Part shown: piece by piece, positions 13,596 to 21,337 of the stretch
Layout of the letters: each line of letters begins with the position of its first letter
Numbering within the stretch: position 1 is the first letter of the stretch
Assembly: GCA_029880025.1 (NCBI GenBank)
Contig: JAOUPE010000002.1
Coordinates: 1-25,846 of the forward strand
Reading direction: 5' to 3'
Length of the DNA: 25,846 bases
Source: Caldifarciminota bacterium
Lineage (GTDB): Bacteria; Hydrothermota; Tepidihabitantia; Tepidihabitantales; JAOUPE01
Notes under the pieces: generated by a model
The model's input: only the letters and a program-made list of their open reading frames with translations
What the model was told of the DNA's origin: nothing
The model's database searches: none
Position numbers and translations under genes: made by a program

Positions 13596-14351
13596 ATGTC
13601 GGGACATTCGAAGTGGTCACAAATCAAGCACAAGAAGGCAAAAGCCGATGTCCAAAAAGGTAAGATTTTTTCCAAATTGATTCGTGAAATTACTACTGCC
13701 GCCCGTATTGGCGGTAGTGATATGAATGCCAATCCGCGATTACGCACCGCGGTTGAATTGGCACGTGCCGTAAATATGCCGATGGATAATATCGAACGAG
13801 CAATCAAGAAAGGGACTGGTGAATTGCCTGGAGTATCTTATGAAGAGGTTGAATATGAAGGCTATGGCCCAGGCGGTGTCGCAATGATTGTTAGGGCGCT
13901 GACCGATAATAAGAACCGTACAACGTCTGATGTTCGTCATATCTTTGAGAAATATGGCGGTAATCTGGGCACGACCGGCTGCGTTGCTTGGCAGTTCCAG
14001 CCTAAAGGTGTTATCGCTATTCCGAGAGTCGATGCCGATGAAGATAAAGTATTGGCGATAGCGTTAGAAGCGGGTGCCGATGACGTAAAGACCGAAGCCG
14101 ATAGTTTTCAGATTGTTACACCACCGGAAAATTTTGAATTGGTGAAAAACCGGTTAAAAGAAGAGAAAATTGAATGGTCAAGCGCCGAGTTAACCAAGTT
14201 ACCGCAGACAACTTTGCCCGTGGACGAAAAGAACGCAGAGAAAGTACTCAAGCTTTATGAGGCTTTAGAGGAACTTGACGAAGTTTCTCAGGTCTTTGCC
14301 AACTTCGATATCGCCGAAGAGTTGATGGAAAAATTCTCAAGCAACGTATAA
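13596..14351 (+). CDS. yebC: YebC/PmpR family DNA-binding regulatory protein
   Basis: 251 aa, ATG at 13596 with a strong AAGGAGG upstream. It opens with MSGHSKWSQIKHKKAKAD, the invariant YebC/TACO1 N-terminus; AARIGGSDMNANPRLR, NMPMDNIERAIKKGTG, YEEVEYEGYGPGGVA and LTDNKNRTTSDVRHIFEKYGG all match the family across its usual length. Cytoplasmic. Members have been described as transcriptional regulators and, more recently, as translation factors that help ribosomes through proline-rich stretches; YebC next to ruvC is a common arrangement. It is the first gene of a four-gene operon, 13 nt before ruvC. Confidence 0.96.
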   Translation: MSGHSKWSQIKHKKAKADVQKGKIFSKLIREITTAARIGGSDMNANPRLRTAVELARAVNMPMDNIERAIKKGTGELPGVSYEEVEYEGYGPGGVAMIVRALTDNKNRTTSDVRHIFEKYGGNLGTTGCVAWQFQPKGVIAIPRVDADEDKVLAIALEAGADDVKTEADSFQIVTPPENFELVKNRLKEEKIEWSSAELTKLPQTTLPVDEKNAEKVLKLYEALEELDEVSQVFANFDIAEELMEKFSSNV

Positions 14352-14364
14352 TTTCAGGGGCGAT

Positions 14365-14835
14365 ATGAAAATTCTTGGTATTGACCCGGGACTCTCGGCA
14401 ACCGGTTACGGCTTTTTAGTTAATGGTCGTTATCATGGATTTGGCGTGATTAAGACTAGCTCGAATCAGGCTTTAGCCCAACGAATCAGTTCGATCGTAT
14501 CCGAATTAGACCGAATCATTCGCCGAGAAAAACCACAAGCCTGTGCAGTGGAAACCTTATTCTTTAAGGTAATGGGAGGTGCGCGCAGCGTAATACTATC
14601 GGCTCATCTTCGCGGCGCAATTTTTTATCTGCTCGCCCAATATTCTATTCCGATCCAAGAGATTACTCCAGCCAAGGTAAAATTAACTCTGACTGGAAAT
14701 GGGCGGGCTTCAAAAAAACAGATGCAATTTATGATTAAAGCTGTTCTTGACATTAAAGAAAAGGTGCCAGAAGATGGGGCTGATGCCCTGGCGGTCGCCT
14801 ACTGCTTAAATAAAAATTTAGCAATTAATCAATGA
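14365..14835 (+). CDS. ruvC: Holliday junction endodeoxyribonuclease RuvC
   Basis: 156 aa, typical length. RNase H-like fold with catalytic acids in place: Asp7 (GIDPGLSATGYG), Glu63 (AVETLFF), Asp137 and Asp140 (EDGADALAVAYC). A dimer cuts Holliday junctions symmetrically, working with RuvAB. Start ATG at 14365 with a modest GGGGCG upstream. Its end overlaps the ruvA start by ATGA, so translation is coupled. Confidence 0.96.
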   Translation: MKILGIDPGLSATGYGFLVNGRYHGFGVIKTSSNQALAQRISSIVSELDRIIRREKPQACAVETLFFKVMGGARSVILSAHLRGAIFYLLAQYSIPIQEITPAKVKLTLTGNGRASKKQMQFMIKAVLDIKEKVPEDGADALAVAYCLNKNLAINQ

Positions 14836-15392
14836 TATCGTCGCTGCGTGGAAAGATAATCGAAAAGGGACCAACCATTTCGGTAATTGACTGTCAGGGT
14901 TTGGGATTTCTTGTTCATACACCATTATCAACTTCTCAAAAAATGGGAGAAAAGGGGGTCGAAGTTAATCTTTATATCGAAACAATATTTAACCGGGATG
15001 GTATTGCGCTCTATGGATTTGCCACACCAGAAGAACGCGAAGTATTTAACATCCTTACCCAGGTTCCCGGGGTTGGCCCAAAAGCGGCATTGAATTTACT
15101 GTCCCGTCTTGAGGCAAAGGAGATAAAGTCAATGATTACCCTAGGCAAGGTCGAAACCCTCCAGACAATTCCTGGCATTGGCAGGAAGAAAGCGGAAATG
15201 ATAGTTTTCAAATTGAAAGAAACCGTTGAAAAAGTTGAGGAACCGCCCGATACGACTGGTGACGCACTTAAAGCCTTAATATCGCTTGGTGTTTCGCGCA
15301 AAGAGGCAAACGAACGACTAAAACGGATTGCTAATCTTAAAGAGTTGACCTTAACCGAAATTTTACAGAAAGCTTTAAGCAATGCGAAGTGA
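14832..15392 (+). CDS. ruvA: Holliday junction branch-migration subunit RuvA
   Basis: 186 aa, slightly short of the ~200-aa average. N-terminal OB-fold domain (MISSLRGKIIEKGPTISVID...LYIETIFNRDGIALYGFATPEER). Two helix-hairpin-helix motifs follow: VPGVGPKAALNLLSRL (~77-92) and IPGIGRKKAEMIVFKL (~112-127). The C-terminal three-helix RuvB-binding domain includes ALKALISLGVSRKEA. It binds four-way junctions as a tetramer and recruits RuvB. The start overlaps ruvC (ATGA); the end overlaps the ruvB start by 11 nt. Confidence 0.95.
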   Translation: MISSLRGKIIEKGPTISVIDCQGLGFLVHTPLSTSQKMGEKGVEVNLYIETIFNRDGIALYGFATPEEREVFNILTQVPGVGPKAALNLLSRLEAKEIKSMITLGKVETLQTIPGIGRKKAEMIVFKLKETVEKVEEPPDTTGDALKALISLGVSRKEANERLKRIANLKELTLTEILQKALSNAK

Positions 15393-16407
15393 ACGGATAA
15401 CTTCACCTCAAAGGTTGCAAGGCGAGGAGATTTTTGATTCGACTTTAAGACCCCAGACCCTTGATGAATTCATCGGTCATGAAAAATTGAAAATAAATCT
15501 AAAAGTTTTCATCGAAGCGGCAAAGCAGCGAGATGAGGCATTGGAACATGTACTGCTTTTTGGTCCATCGGGTTTGGGCAAGACTACCTTAGCCCACATC
15601 ATTGCCAAGGAGATGAAAGCTGAGATTAAAGTCACGACCGGACCGGTTCTCGAACGACCAGCTGATTTAGCCGGAATTCTGACCGGTCTTGAATGTAAGG
15701 ACATCTTTTTCATCGATGAGATTCATCGAACCAATAAAGTAGTCGAGGAGTTTCTTTATCCGGCATTAGAAGATTTTTGCCTTGATTTAATCATTGATAA
15801 AGGACCAGGCGCGCGTTCTCAGAAAATTTCTTTAAAAAGTTTCACTCTGGTCGGTGCTACTACCCGTTCCGGACTTTTGACTGCTCCGTTACGATCTCGT
15901 TTTGGAATTACCTTCCGACTTGATTTTTATCCAACGAACGAACTTTTACAAATTATTAAAAGAGCGGCGCGAATTTTAGCAATCGAGATTGATGATGCTG
16001 GTGCATTTGAAATCGCATCACGTGCCCGAGGCACGCCAAGAATCGCTAATCGGCTGTTGCGCCGGGTGCGCGATTTTGCTCAGGTGAAAAGTAAGGAGGT
16101 TATTGATAAAGAGATTGCCGAATACGCCTTGTATCAATTGGATATCGATAAGAACGGTCTGGACGATATGGACCGAAGGATAGTCTTGATGATCATTGAC
16201 AAATTTAATGGTGGACCAGTTGGTATCAGCAGTATGGCGGTTGCGATCGGCGAAAACTCAGAGACGATTGAGGAAATCTATGAACCTTTTCTTATCAAAG
16301 AAGGATTCATTAAACGCACCCATCGGGGGCGAGAGGCGACTCATTTTGCCTACGAATATTTCCAGCGCAAAATGCCGCTCAGCTTACAAAGTCAAATGGG
16401 ATTTTAA
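15382..16407 (+). CDS. ruvB: Holliday junction ATPase RuvB
   Basis: 341 aa, normal length. AAA+ motor of branch migration. Seen: the LRPQTLDEFIGHEK signature (22-35), Walker A GPSGLGKTT (61-69), Walker B FFIDEIHR (109-116), the sensor region TLVGATTRSGLLTAPLRSRFG with the arginine finger area, and the winged-helix C-terminal domain with GPVGISSMAVAIGE and EPFLIKEGFIKRTHRGR. The ATG at 15382 lies inside the end of ruvA. Last gene of the operon; no strong hairpin terminator is visible before the tRNA promoter. Confidence 0.97.
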   Translation: MRSERITSPQRLQGEEIFDSTLRPQTLDEFIGHEKLKINLKVFIEAAKQRDEALEHVLLFGPSGLGKTTLAHIIAKEMKAEIKVTTGPVLERPADLAGILTGLECKDIFFIDEIHRTNKVVEEFLYPALEDFCLDLIIDKGPGARSQKISLKSFTLVGATTRSGLLTAPLRSRFGITFRLDFYPTNELLQIIKRAARILAIEIDDAGAFEIASRARGTPRIANRLLRRVRDFAQVKSKEVIDKEIAEYALYQLDIDKNGLDDMDRRIVLMIIDKFNGGPVGISSMAVAIGENSETIEEIYEPFLIKEGFIKRTHRGREATHFAYEYFQRKMPLSLQSQMGF

Positions 16408-16426
16408 AATAAATATAATCAATTTC

Positions 16427-16454
16427 TTGACAAATGGAGAAAATTTTTTATATT
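16427..16454 (+). promoter_or_regulatory. promoter of tRNA-Ile
   Basis: TTGACA (16427-16432), 16-nt spacer, TATATT (16449-16454); transcription would start within a base or two of the tRNA 5' end at 16462. It probably also drives sppA. Confidence 0.7.
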
Positions 16455-16461
16455 GAAATCA

Positions 16462-16535
16462 GGGCCTGTAGCTCAGTTGGTTAGAGCATCCCGCTGATAA
16501 CGGGAAGGTGAGTGGTTCGATTCCACTCAGGCCCA
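16462..16535 (+). tRNA. tRNA-Ile(GAU)
   Basis: 74 nt with a complete cloverleaf: acceptor GGGCCTG/CAGGCCC, D stem GCTC/GAGC, anticodon stem TCCCG/CGGGA around loop CTGATAA (anticodon GAT), T arm AGTGG-TTCGATT-CCACT, discriminator A. The 3' CCA is not encoded (TTCC follows). It is not inside an rRNA operon in this window. Confidence 0.95.
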
Positions 16536-16544
16536 TTCCTTTTT

Positions 16545-17399
16545 ATGCGTAAATCAACAATAGCCCTCATCATCGTCTTGGTTGTCTTCAGCTATGTTAT
16601 ATTTGGTTCAATTCTCATATCTTGGTTAATTCGTTCTCAGCCCAAACTTCCAAGTTTTTCGAAAAATCTTGCCCTGATCGAAGTCGAAGGAATTATCGCT
16701 GACCCAAGAGTTGTTGTCAGACAAATTAAGAAATACAGCAAAAACCCGGCGGTGGCGGCTTTAGTTTTGCGTATCGATAGTCCCGGAGGCGTGGTAAGTG
16801 CTACTCAGGAAATATATGAAGAAATCAAACGGGCAAAAGAGCGAGAGAAAAAGATTATTGTTTCAATGGGTTCGATTGCGGCATCCGGCGGTTATTACAT
16901 CGCGACCCCAGCCGACATCATTGTCGCGAATCCCGGTTCGGTTACCGGTTCAATTGGTGTCAAAATGGAGTTGCCGATATTAGAAAGATTATTCAAAAAA
17001 ATTGGAATCAATTTTGAGGTGATCAAATCCAAGGAACATAAAGACATCGGCTCTCCCTTTCGGCAGATGACTCCGAGAGAGAGAGCCTTGCTTCAAGATG
17101 TGGTTAATTCCGCTTATGAGCAGTTCATTTCAGTAATAGTTGAAAATCGTAAGCTTCCCGAAGCTACCGTCCGTTCAATCGCGGATGGTCGGATTCTAAC
17201 CGGTGAACAAGCAATTGAATTCGGGTTGGTAGATACTTTAGGCTCATTGGAAGATGCTTTGCGAATTGCGGCAAATATGGTGGGAATTAAAGGCGAACCT
17301 CGAGTCATGCGCGAACGAAAGCGAATACGAATAACTGATTTACTGTTCAGCCAATTAGCCAGGAATCTCCTCATTCCGAAACTGAAGTATATCCCTTAA
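16545..17399 (+). CDS. sppA: signal peptide peptidase SppA (short, single-domain form)
   Basis: 284 aa from the ATG at 16545, chosen because an in-frame GTG at 16512 would lie inside the tRNA. A membrane anchor at residues ~6-28 is followed by an extracytoplasmic S49 serine protease domain: RIDSPGG (76-82), SMGSIAASGGYYIA (107-120) with nucleophile Ser114, GSVTGSIGV, and IKSKEHKDIGSPFR (160-173) with general base Lys166. The Ser-Lys distance (52 residues) equals that of B. subtilis SppA as I recall it. It cleaves leftover signal peptides in the membrane. Only 9 nt (TTCCTTTTT) separate the ATG from the tRNA 3' end, so there is no room for a normal ribosome binding site outside the tRNA. Confidence 0.92.
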   Translation: MRKSTIALIIVLVVFSYVIFGSILISWLIRSQPKLPSFSKNLALIEVEGIIADPRVVVRQIKKYSKNPAVAALVLRIDSPGGVVSATQEIYEEIKRAKEREKKIIVSMGSIAASGGYYIATPADIIVANPGSVTGSIGVKMELPILERLFKKIGINFEVIKSKEHKDIGSPFRQMTPRERALLQDVVNSAYEQFISVIVENRKLPEATVRSIADGRILTGEQAIEFGLVDTLGSLEDALRIAANMVGIKGEPRVMRERKRIRITDLLFSQLARNLLIPKLKYIP

Positions 17400-17412
17400 T
17401 TTTCAGTTTAAA

Positions 17413-17799
17413 TTATTCCTCTTCTTCTTCTTCGATGACGGTTCCACCTAACTCGCGATACATCTTTTTGACTTCTCGATATAACTCGCGGATCTTTTCC
17501 AGTTTCTCTTCATTGGGTTCGGTTCGAAGATTGGTAATCGTAGTTTTTACTTCTTGTATTTTCGCATTTAATTGGTCCATCATTGGTTGAGCTTCTGGAG
17601 AAATACCGCTATCAACTAAATCAACAATACGTTCTTCTAATTTTTCGAGGCGAGTTTCCGTCCGATCGGCATATCTGATATAATCCTCAGTATCCATCTT
17701 TCTCTTACCAGTAGGAGTTGCTCCTCTTCTTGCGACAACCGTAAAGATAATCGCCGCAACGACAAGGATAGCTAGGATAACCCAGATTACTGGTCTCAT
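17413..17799 (-). CDS. small membrane-anchored coiled-coil protein, unknown function
   Basis: 128 aa, ATG start with AGGAGG just upstream. Residues ~4-22 are a single transmembrane segment (VIWVILAILVVAAIIFTVVA) followed by a basic stretch (RRGATPTGKRK). Residues ~38-115 are highly charged with heptad-like leucines (RLEKLEERIVDL, LEKIRELYREVKKMYREL), suggesting a coiled coil, and the protein ends in six glutamates. I do not recognise a family; the layout resembles small envelope or cell-division-associated proteins, but that is only shape similarity. It follows secA on the same strand after a structured 87-nt gap, and its stop lies 13 nt from the convergent sppA stop. Confidence 0.75.
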   Translation of the reverse strand: MRPVIWVILAILVVAAIIFTVVARRGATPTGKRKMDTEDYIRYADRTETRLEKLEERIVDLVDSGISPEAQPMMDQLNAKIQEVKTTITNLRTEPNEEKLEKIRELYREVKKMYRELGGTVIEEEEEE

Positions 17800-17836
17800 T
17801 TTTCCTCCTTGTTTATCTTATTTTAAAAACCAAATT

Positions 17837-17881
17837 TTCAAACCAATACTCTCGCTTTCCCGAAGCGTTGATTGGTTTGAA
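17837..17881 (-). terminator. hairpin just after secA
   Basis: Perfect 11-bp arms TTCAAACCAAT (plus 17837-17847) and ATTGGTTTGAA (17871-17881) with an inner CGCTT/AAGCG pairing, starting 6 nt after the secA stop. On the minus strand it is followed by AATTTGGTTTTT, a mediocre T-run, so partial termination or attenuation before the small gene is plausible. Confidence 0.55.
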
Positions 17882-17886
17882 TCTTT

Positions 17887-20865
17887 TTATTGGTTTCGTC
17901 CGCAGCATTTTTTATATTTTTTCCCCGAGCCGCACGGACATGGCTCATTTCTACCGACTCGGCCTGTAACACGTTGAGGCACAGTTTCGGTAGAGGGCGA
18001 TTCAGATGAACTCGAACTAGTTGAAGCAGATATTGTTGGTTTGTAGGCTCGAATCGTCTGGGTTCGAGGTTTTTTCTCTTGAGTTCGAACTTGGGCACGA
18101 TAAAGCAGAGTGATTGCTTCTTTATGAAAATCGGACATCGTTTCATCAAACATTCGGAATGATTCCTGTTTGTATTCGATTAAAGGATCTTTCTGTCCAT
18201 AGGCTCGTAACCCAATCCCCTCACGCAATATATCTAATGCATAAAGATGGTCCCGCCACTTGTTATCAAGGGTTCGTAAAAAAACAAATTTTAATAAATC
18301 ATTGAAAAGCTCTTCACCTAACTCTTGTTTGCGATTTTCCAAGCGCTGCCGGGCAATTTTTAATAACTGATTATAGAGAGTTTGGAAAGTCAGTTCCTTT
18401 TTTGTCTTATCGTCGATTACAAACTCGGACAAAAAGATTAAACCATATTCGCCTTTGATTTCTTCCCATTGCCACTCTTCGGGATATTTGGAATTAGTGT
18501 ATTGGGCTAAGATTCGATCGATCACCGAACTTGCTACTTCTTCATAGATTTCGGTTATTCTATCTCCCTTTAGAATATCATCGCGCAGTTTATAAACTAC
18601 TTCTCGCTGCTTATTCATCACATCGTCATATTCCAATAGATGTTTTCGAATTTCGAAGTTCCGCATCTCAACTCTTTTTTGAGCATTTTCGATTGCTTTA
18701 CTGACCAAGGGATGTTCAATTGGTTCCATTTCTTTGGCACCAAATCGGTCCATTATGGTAGCAACTCGTTCGGAGCCGAAGAGACGCATTAAATCATCTT
18801 CTAAACAGAGAAAAAATCTTGATGAACCAGGGTCTCCCTGCCTTCCTGACCGACCACGTAATTGGTTGTCGATTCTTCTGGCTTCATGGCGCTCCGTGCC
18901 AATAATGTATAATCCGCAAGGCACATCGTCTAAACATCTGCCCGGTTCGGCTTCCCAGTATATACAAGGTATACCATTGTGCTGGGCAATGTAGCAACCT
19001 TCACCTTTGACAACACCATTTCCTAACTTTATGTCAGTTCCTCTACCTGCCATGTTAGTTGCAATCGTCACTGCGCCGGGCCGACCAGCTAAGGTAACTA
19101 TTTCGGCTTCCTTTTGATGATATTTAGCATTAAGCACCTGGTGATTGATACCCCTGCGTCGAAGCATGCGGGAGAGTGTTTCGGAAACATCTACCGATGT
19201 TGTACCAACCAAAATTGGTCTATTAAATTTATGCCAAGATTCAATCTCGTCAAGAATCGCATTGTATTTTTCACGGCGAGTCTTATAGACAATATCTGGA
19301 TAGTCGATGCGACGTACCGGTTCGTTGGTCGGAATTGAAACAACATCGAGCTTATAGATTTGCCAGAACTCAGTTGCTTCGGTTACCGCAGTGCCGGTCA
19401 TGCCAGCAAGCTTTTCATACATTCGAAAATAGTTTTGTAAGGTAATCGTTGCTAAAGTCTGAGTCTCTTCTTGCACCCGAACACCTTCTTTTGCCTCTAA
19501 TGCCTGATGCAGCCCATCGGAAAACCTTCTGCCTGGCATTAATCGGCCGGTGAATTCATCCACGATGATAACTTTACCATCGGAAACGATATAGTCAACA
19601 TCTTTTTCAAATAAAGTATAAGCCTTCAAAAGGGCTTGAAAATTATGCAACATTTCGCTTTTCTTGGCATAGTGTTCGTAAGCCCGTTCCTTTTCAAAAA
19701 TTTTTTCCTTGGGCGTAAGTTTTGGGTCTTGGTCAATTTTGGATAAATCGGTAGAGAGGTCAGGCAAGATGAACAGCGCCGAGTCTTTCGGCGCTAAGGC
19801 AGTTCGTCCTTTTTCGGTTAGGTCAATCGCATGGTTTTTTTCATCAATCACGAAATAGAGTTCGTCATCGATATCGTGGAAGCGTTTGTCGCGGATAAAA
19901 TCCAATTCTACTTTCTCAATTAATTTCTTTATCCCTTCCTCTTGCTCAATTTTTAAGAGCCGCTTATTTTTTGGGGAGCCACGACGCGCTTGTAAAAGTT
20001 TAATTCCGGCTTCATATCGTTTGTTCGATTTCAACAAGTTTCCTGCTTCCTCGACCACTCGATTCACCAAAATGGTTTGACTTTGATATGCTCTCCTAAT
20101 CAATGGAGTCAGCCCGTCAAAACTTTTTTCGGAAGCCTCAACCGGACCAGATATGATTAGTGGAGTACGAGCCTCATCAATCAGAATCGAATCAACTTCA
20201 TCAACGATTACATAATAATGACCTCTCTGCACTTTATCCTCAAGATTGATTGCCATATTATTTCTTAAATAGTCAAAACCGAACTCGTTGTTTGTACCAT
20301 AAGTTATATCCGCATTATAATGTGGTTTTCGTTCTTCCGGCATCATACCCTGTTGAATACAACCAACGGTAAGGCCCAAAAATTCATAAATCGGTCCCAT
20401 CCATTCACGGTCCCGACGTGCCAGATAATCATTAACCGTAACCAAATGGGCCCCTCGTTTGGTCAGAGCATTTAGATATAACGGCATAGTCGCAACTAAA
20501 GTCTTTCCTTCTCCGGTCTTCATCTCAGTAATTTTGCCCTGATGCAGAACTATTGCACCGATCAGCTGGACATCAAATGGAACCATATTCCAGGTGGTCT
20601 CAATATCGCAAACTGGCCATTTCTTACCTAAAAGACGACGGCAGGTTTCCTTAACCAATGCGAAGGCTTCAGGTAGAATTTGATCAATTGATTCGCCATC
20701 TTTAATTCGAACAACAAAGTCTTCGGTCTTTTTGGGAAATTCTGTTGGATCGAGGTTCTTAAACGATTCCCAAATTTGATTAATCTGGTCCACAATTGGC
20801 CAAAGACGTTTCATTTCCCTCTCGTCTTTGGTGCCAATAAACTTGGCTAGGATTTTATCTAACAT
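17887..20865 (-). CDS. secA: preprotein translocase ATPase SecA
   Basis: 992 aa, ATG at 20865 without a clear ribosome binding site. It drives post-translational export through SecYEG. Seen: Walker A EMKTGEGKT (114-122), VNDYLARRDREWM, YGTNNEFGFDYLRNN, DEVD at 222-225 within VDEVDSILIDEARTPLIISG, DEFTGRLMPGRRFSDGLHQALEAKEGV, ATITLQNYFRMYEKLAGMTGTA, NMAGRGTDIKLG, GTERHEARRIDNQLRGRSGRQGDPG. The tail ends in the zinc-binding SEC-C motif NEPCPCGSGKKYKKCCG. It is longer than E. coli SecA (901 aa). Extra length lies after ~residue 255 (QSQTILVNRVVEEAGNLLKS... to DIDDELYFVIDEK) and around the CYIAQHNGIPCIYWEAEPGRC insertion with several cysteines; similar insertions are known in FCB-type SecAs. Confidence 0.97.
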   Translation of the reverse strand: MLDKILAKFIGTKDEREMKRLWPIVDQINQIWESFKNLDPTEFPKKTEDFVVRIKDGESIDQILPEAFALVKETCRRLLGKKWPVCDIETTWNMVPFDVQLIGAIVLHQGKITEMKTGEGKTLVATMPLYLNALTKRGAHLVTVNDYLARRDREWMGPIYEFLGLTVGCIQQGMMPEERKPHYNADITYGTNNEFGFDYLRNNMAINLEDKVQRGHYYVIVDEVDSILIDEARTPLIISGPVEASEKSFDGLTPLIRRAYQSQTILVNRVVEEAGNLLKSNKRYEAGIKLLQARRGSPKNKRLLKIEQEEGIKKLIEKVELDFIRDKRFHDIDDELYFVIDEKNHAIDLTEKGRTALAPKDSALFILPDLSTDLSKIDQDPKLTPKEKIFEKERAYEHYAKKSEMLHNFQALLKAYTLFEKDVDYIVSDGKVIIVDEFTGRLMPGRRFSDGLHQALEAKEGVRVQEETQTLATITLQNYFRMYEKLAGMTGTAVTEATEFWQIYKLDVVSIPTNEPVRRIDYPDIVYKTRREKYNAILDEIESWHKFNRPILVGTTSVDVSETLSRMLRRRGINHQVLNAKYHQKEAEIVTLAGRPGAVTIATNMAGRGTDIKLGNGVVKGEGCYIAQHNGIPCIYWEAEPGRCLDDVPCGLYIIGTERHEARRIDNQLRGRSGRQGDPGSSRFFLCLEDDLMRLFGSERVATIMDRFGAKEMEPIEHPLVSKAIENAQKRVEMRNFEIRKHLLEYDDVMNKQREVVYKLRDDILKGDRITEIYEEVASSVIDRILAQYTNSKYPEEWQWEEIKGEYGLIFLSEFVIDDKTKKELTFQTLYNQLLKIARQRLENRKQELGEELFNDLLKFVFLRTLDNKWRDHLYALDILREGIGLRAYGQKDPLIEYKQESFRMFDETMSDFHKEAITLLYRAQVRTQEKKPRTQTIRAYKPTISASTSSSSSESPSTETVPQRVTGRVGRNEPCPCGSGKKYKKCCGRNQ

Positions 20866-21292
20866 TGTCTAGTAATGTGTATCTATCAGTAATTACAAAT
20901 AGATAAGTAGACATACTAAAAACTTTATCTATATAGTTTAAGCAATAAAATGGATTTGTCAATCATAATCTTGTCTAACCGACGAATCACGGAGTAGCGC
21001 TTAGTATGATTTTCCCAATTGACCTCGTCGGTAACTTTTCAAATTGTTTCCTAAGTAATTTCCATGCAGCTCGCCAGGTCACAACTTAAGCTATCCATTA
21101 GGTTACCTGCTGAACCATAGCATCATCTAATGTCTAATTTATCATAAGAAATGAATAAGAGATTAGAAAAAATTTTCTCGCTGATTATAGGTTACTTTCG
21201 AAAAGAAACAAAAAACTATCGATTCCTTACCTAAACTCAAACGCCAATCGATAAAATAAGCAGTAATTACAAATTTCTGATGGGCAGAAGAT
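20866..21292. other. intergenic region upstream of secA
   Basis: No gene seen. It contains the secA promoter (listed), a short inverted repeat TATCTAT/ATAGATA in the presumed secA leader (about 20882-20906), and AT-rich DNA. The 14-mer CAGTAATTACAAAT occurs twice (near 20887 and 21262), meaning unknown. Confidence 0.5.
20935..20962 (-). promoter_or_regulatory. candidate promoter of secA
   Basis: On the minus strand TTGACA (20962-20957), 16-nt spacer, TAAACT (20940-20935); leader of about 60 nt to the ATG at 20865. The leader can form a small TATCTAT/ATAGATA hairpin. Confidence 0.5.
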
Positions 21293-21323
21293 AAAATAAA
21301 AAAGGGCTCGACTCGAGCCCTTT
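21293..21323 (-). terminator. Rho-independent terminator of the VCBS-repeat gene
   Basis: Perfect 10-bp stem AAAGGGCTCG / CGAGCCCTTT with 3-nt loop (21301-21323), followed on the minus strand by a long T-rich run (AAATAAAAAA on the plus strand). It lies 14 nt after the stop of the 21338-23464 gene. Confidence 0.9.
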
Positions 21324-21337
21324 AGTTTTGTAGATTG

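Noticed and set aside
16512..16544. GTG start for sppA 11 codons upstream
   Set aside because: It lies within the T arm and acceptor of tRNA-Ile; the ATG at 16545 gives a normal membrane anchor.
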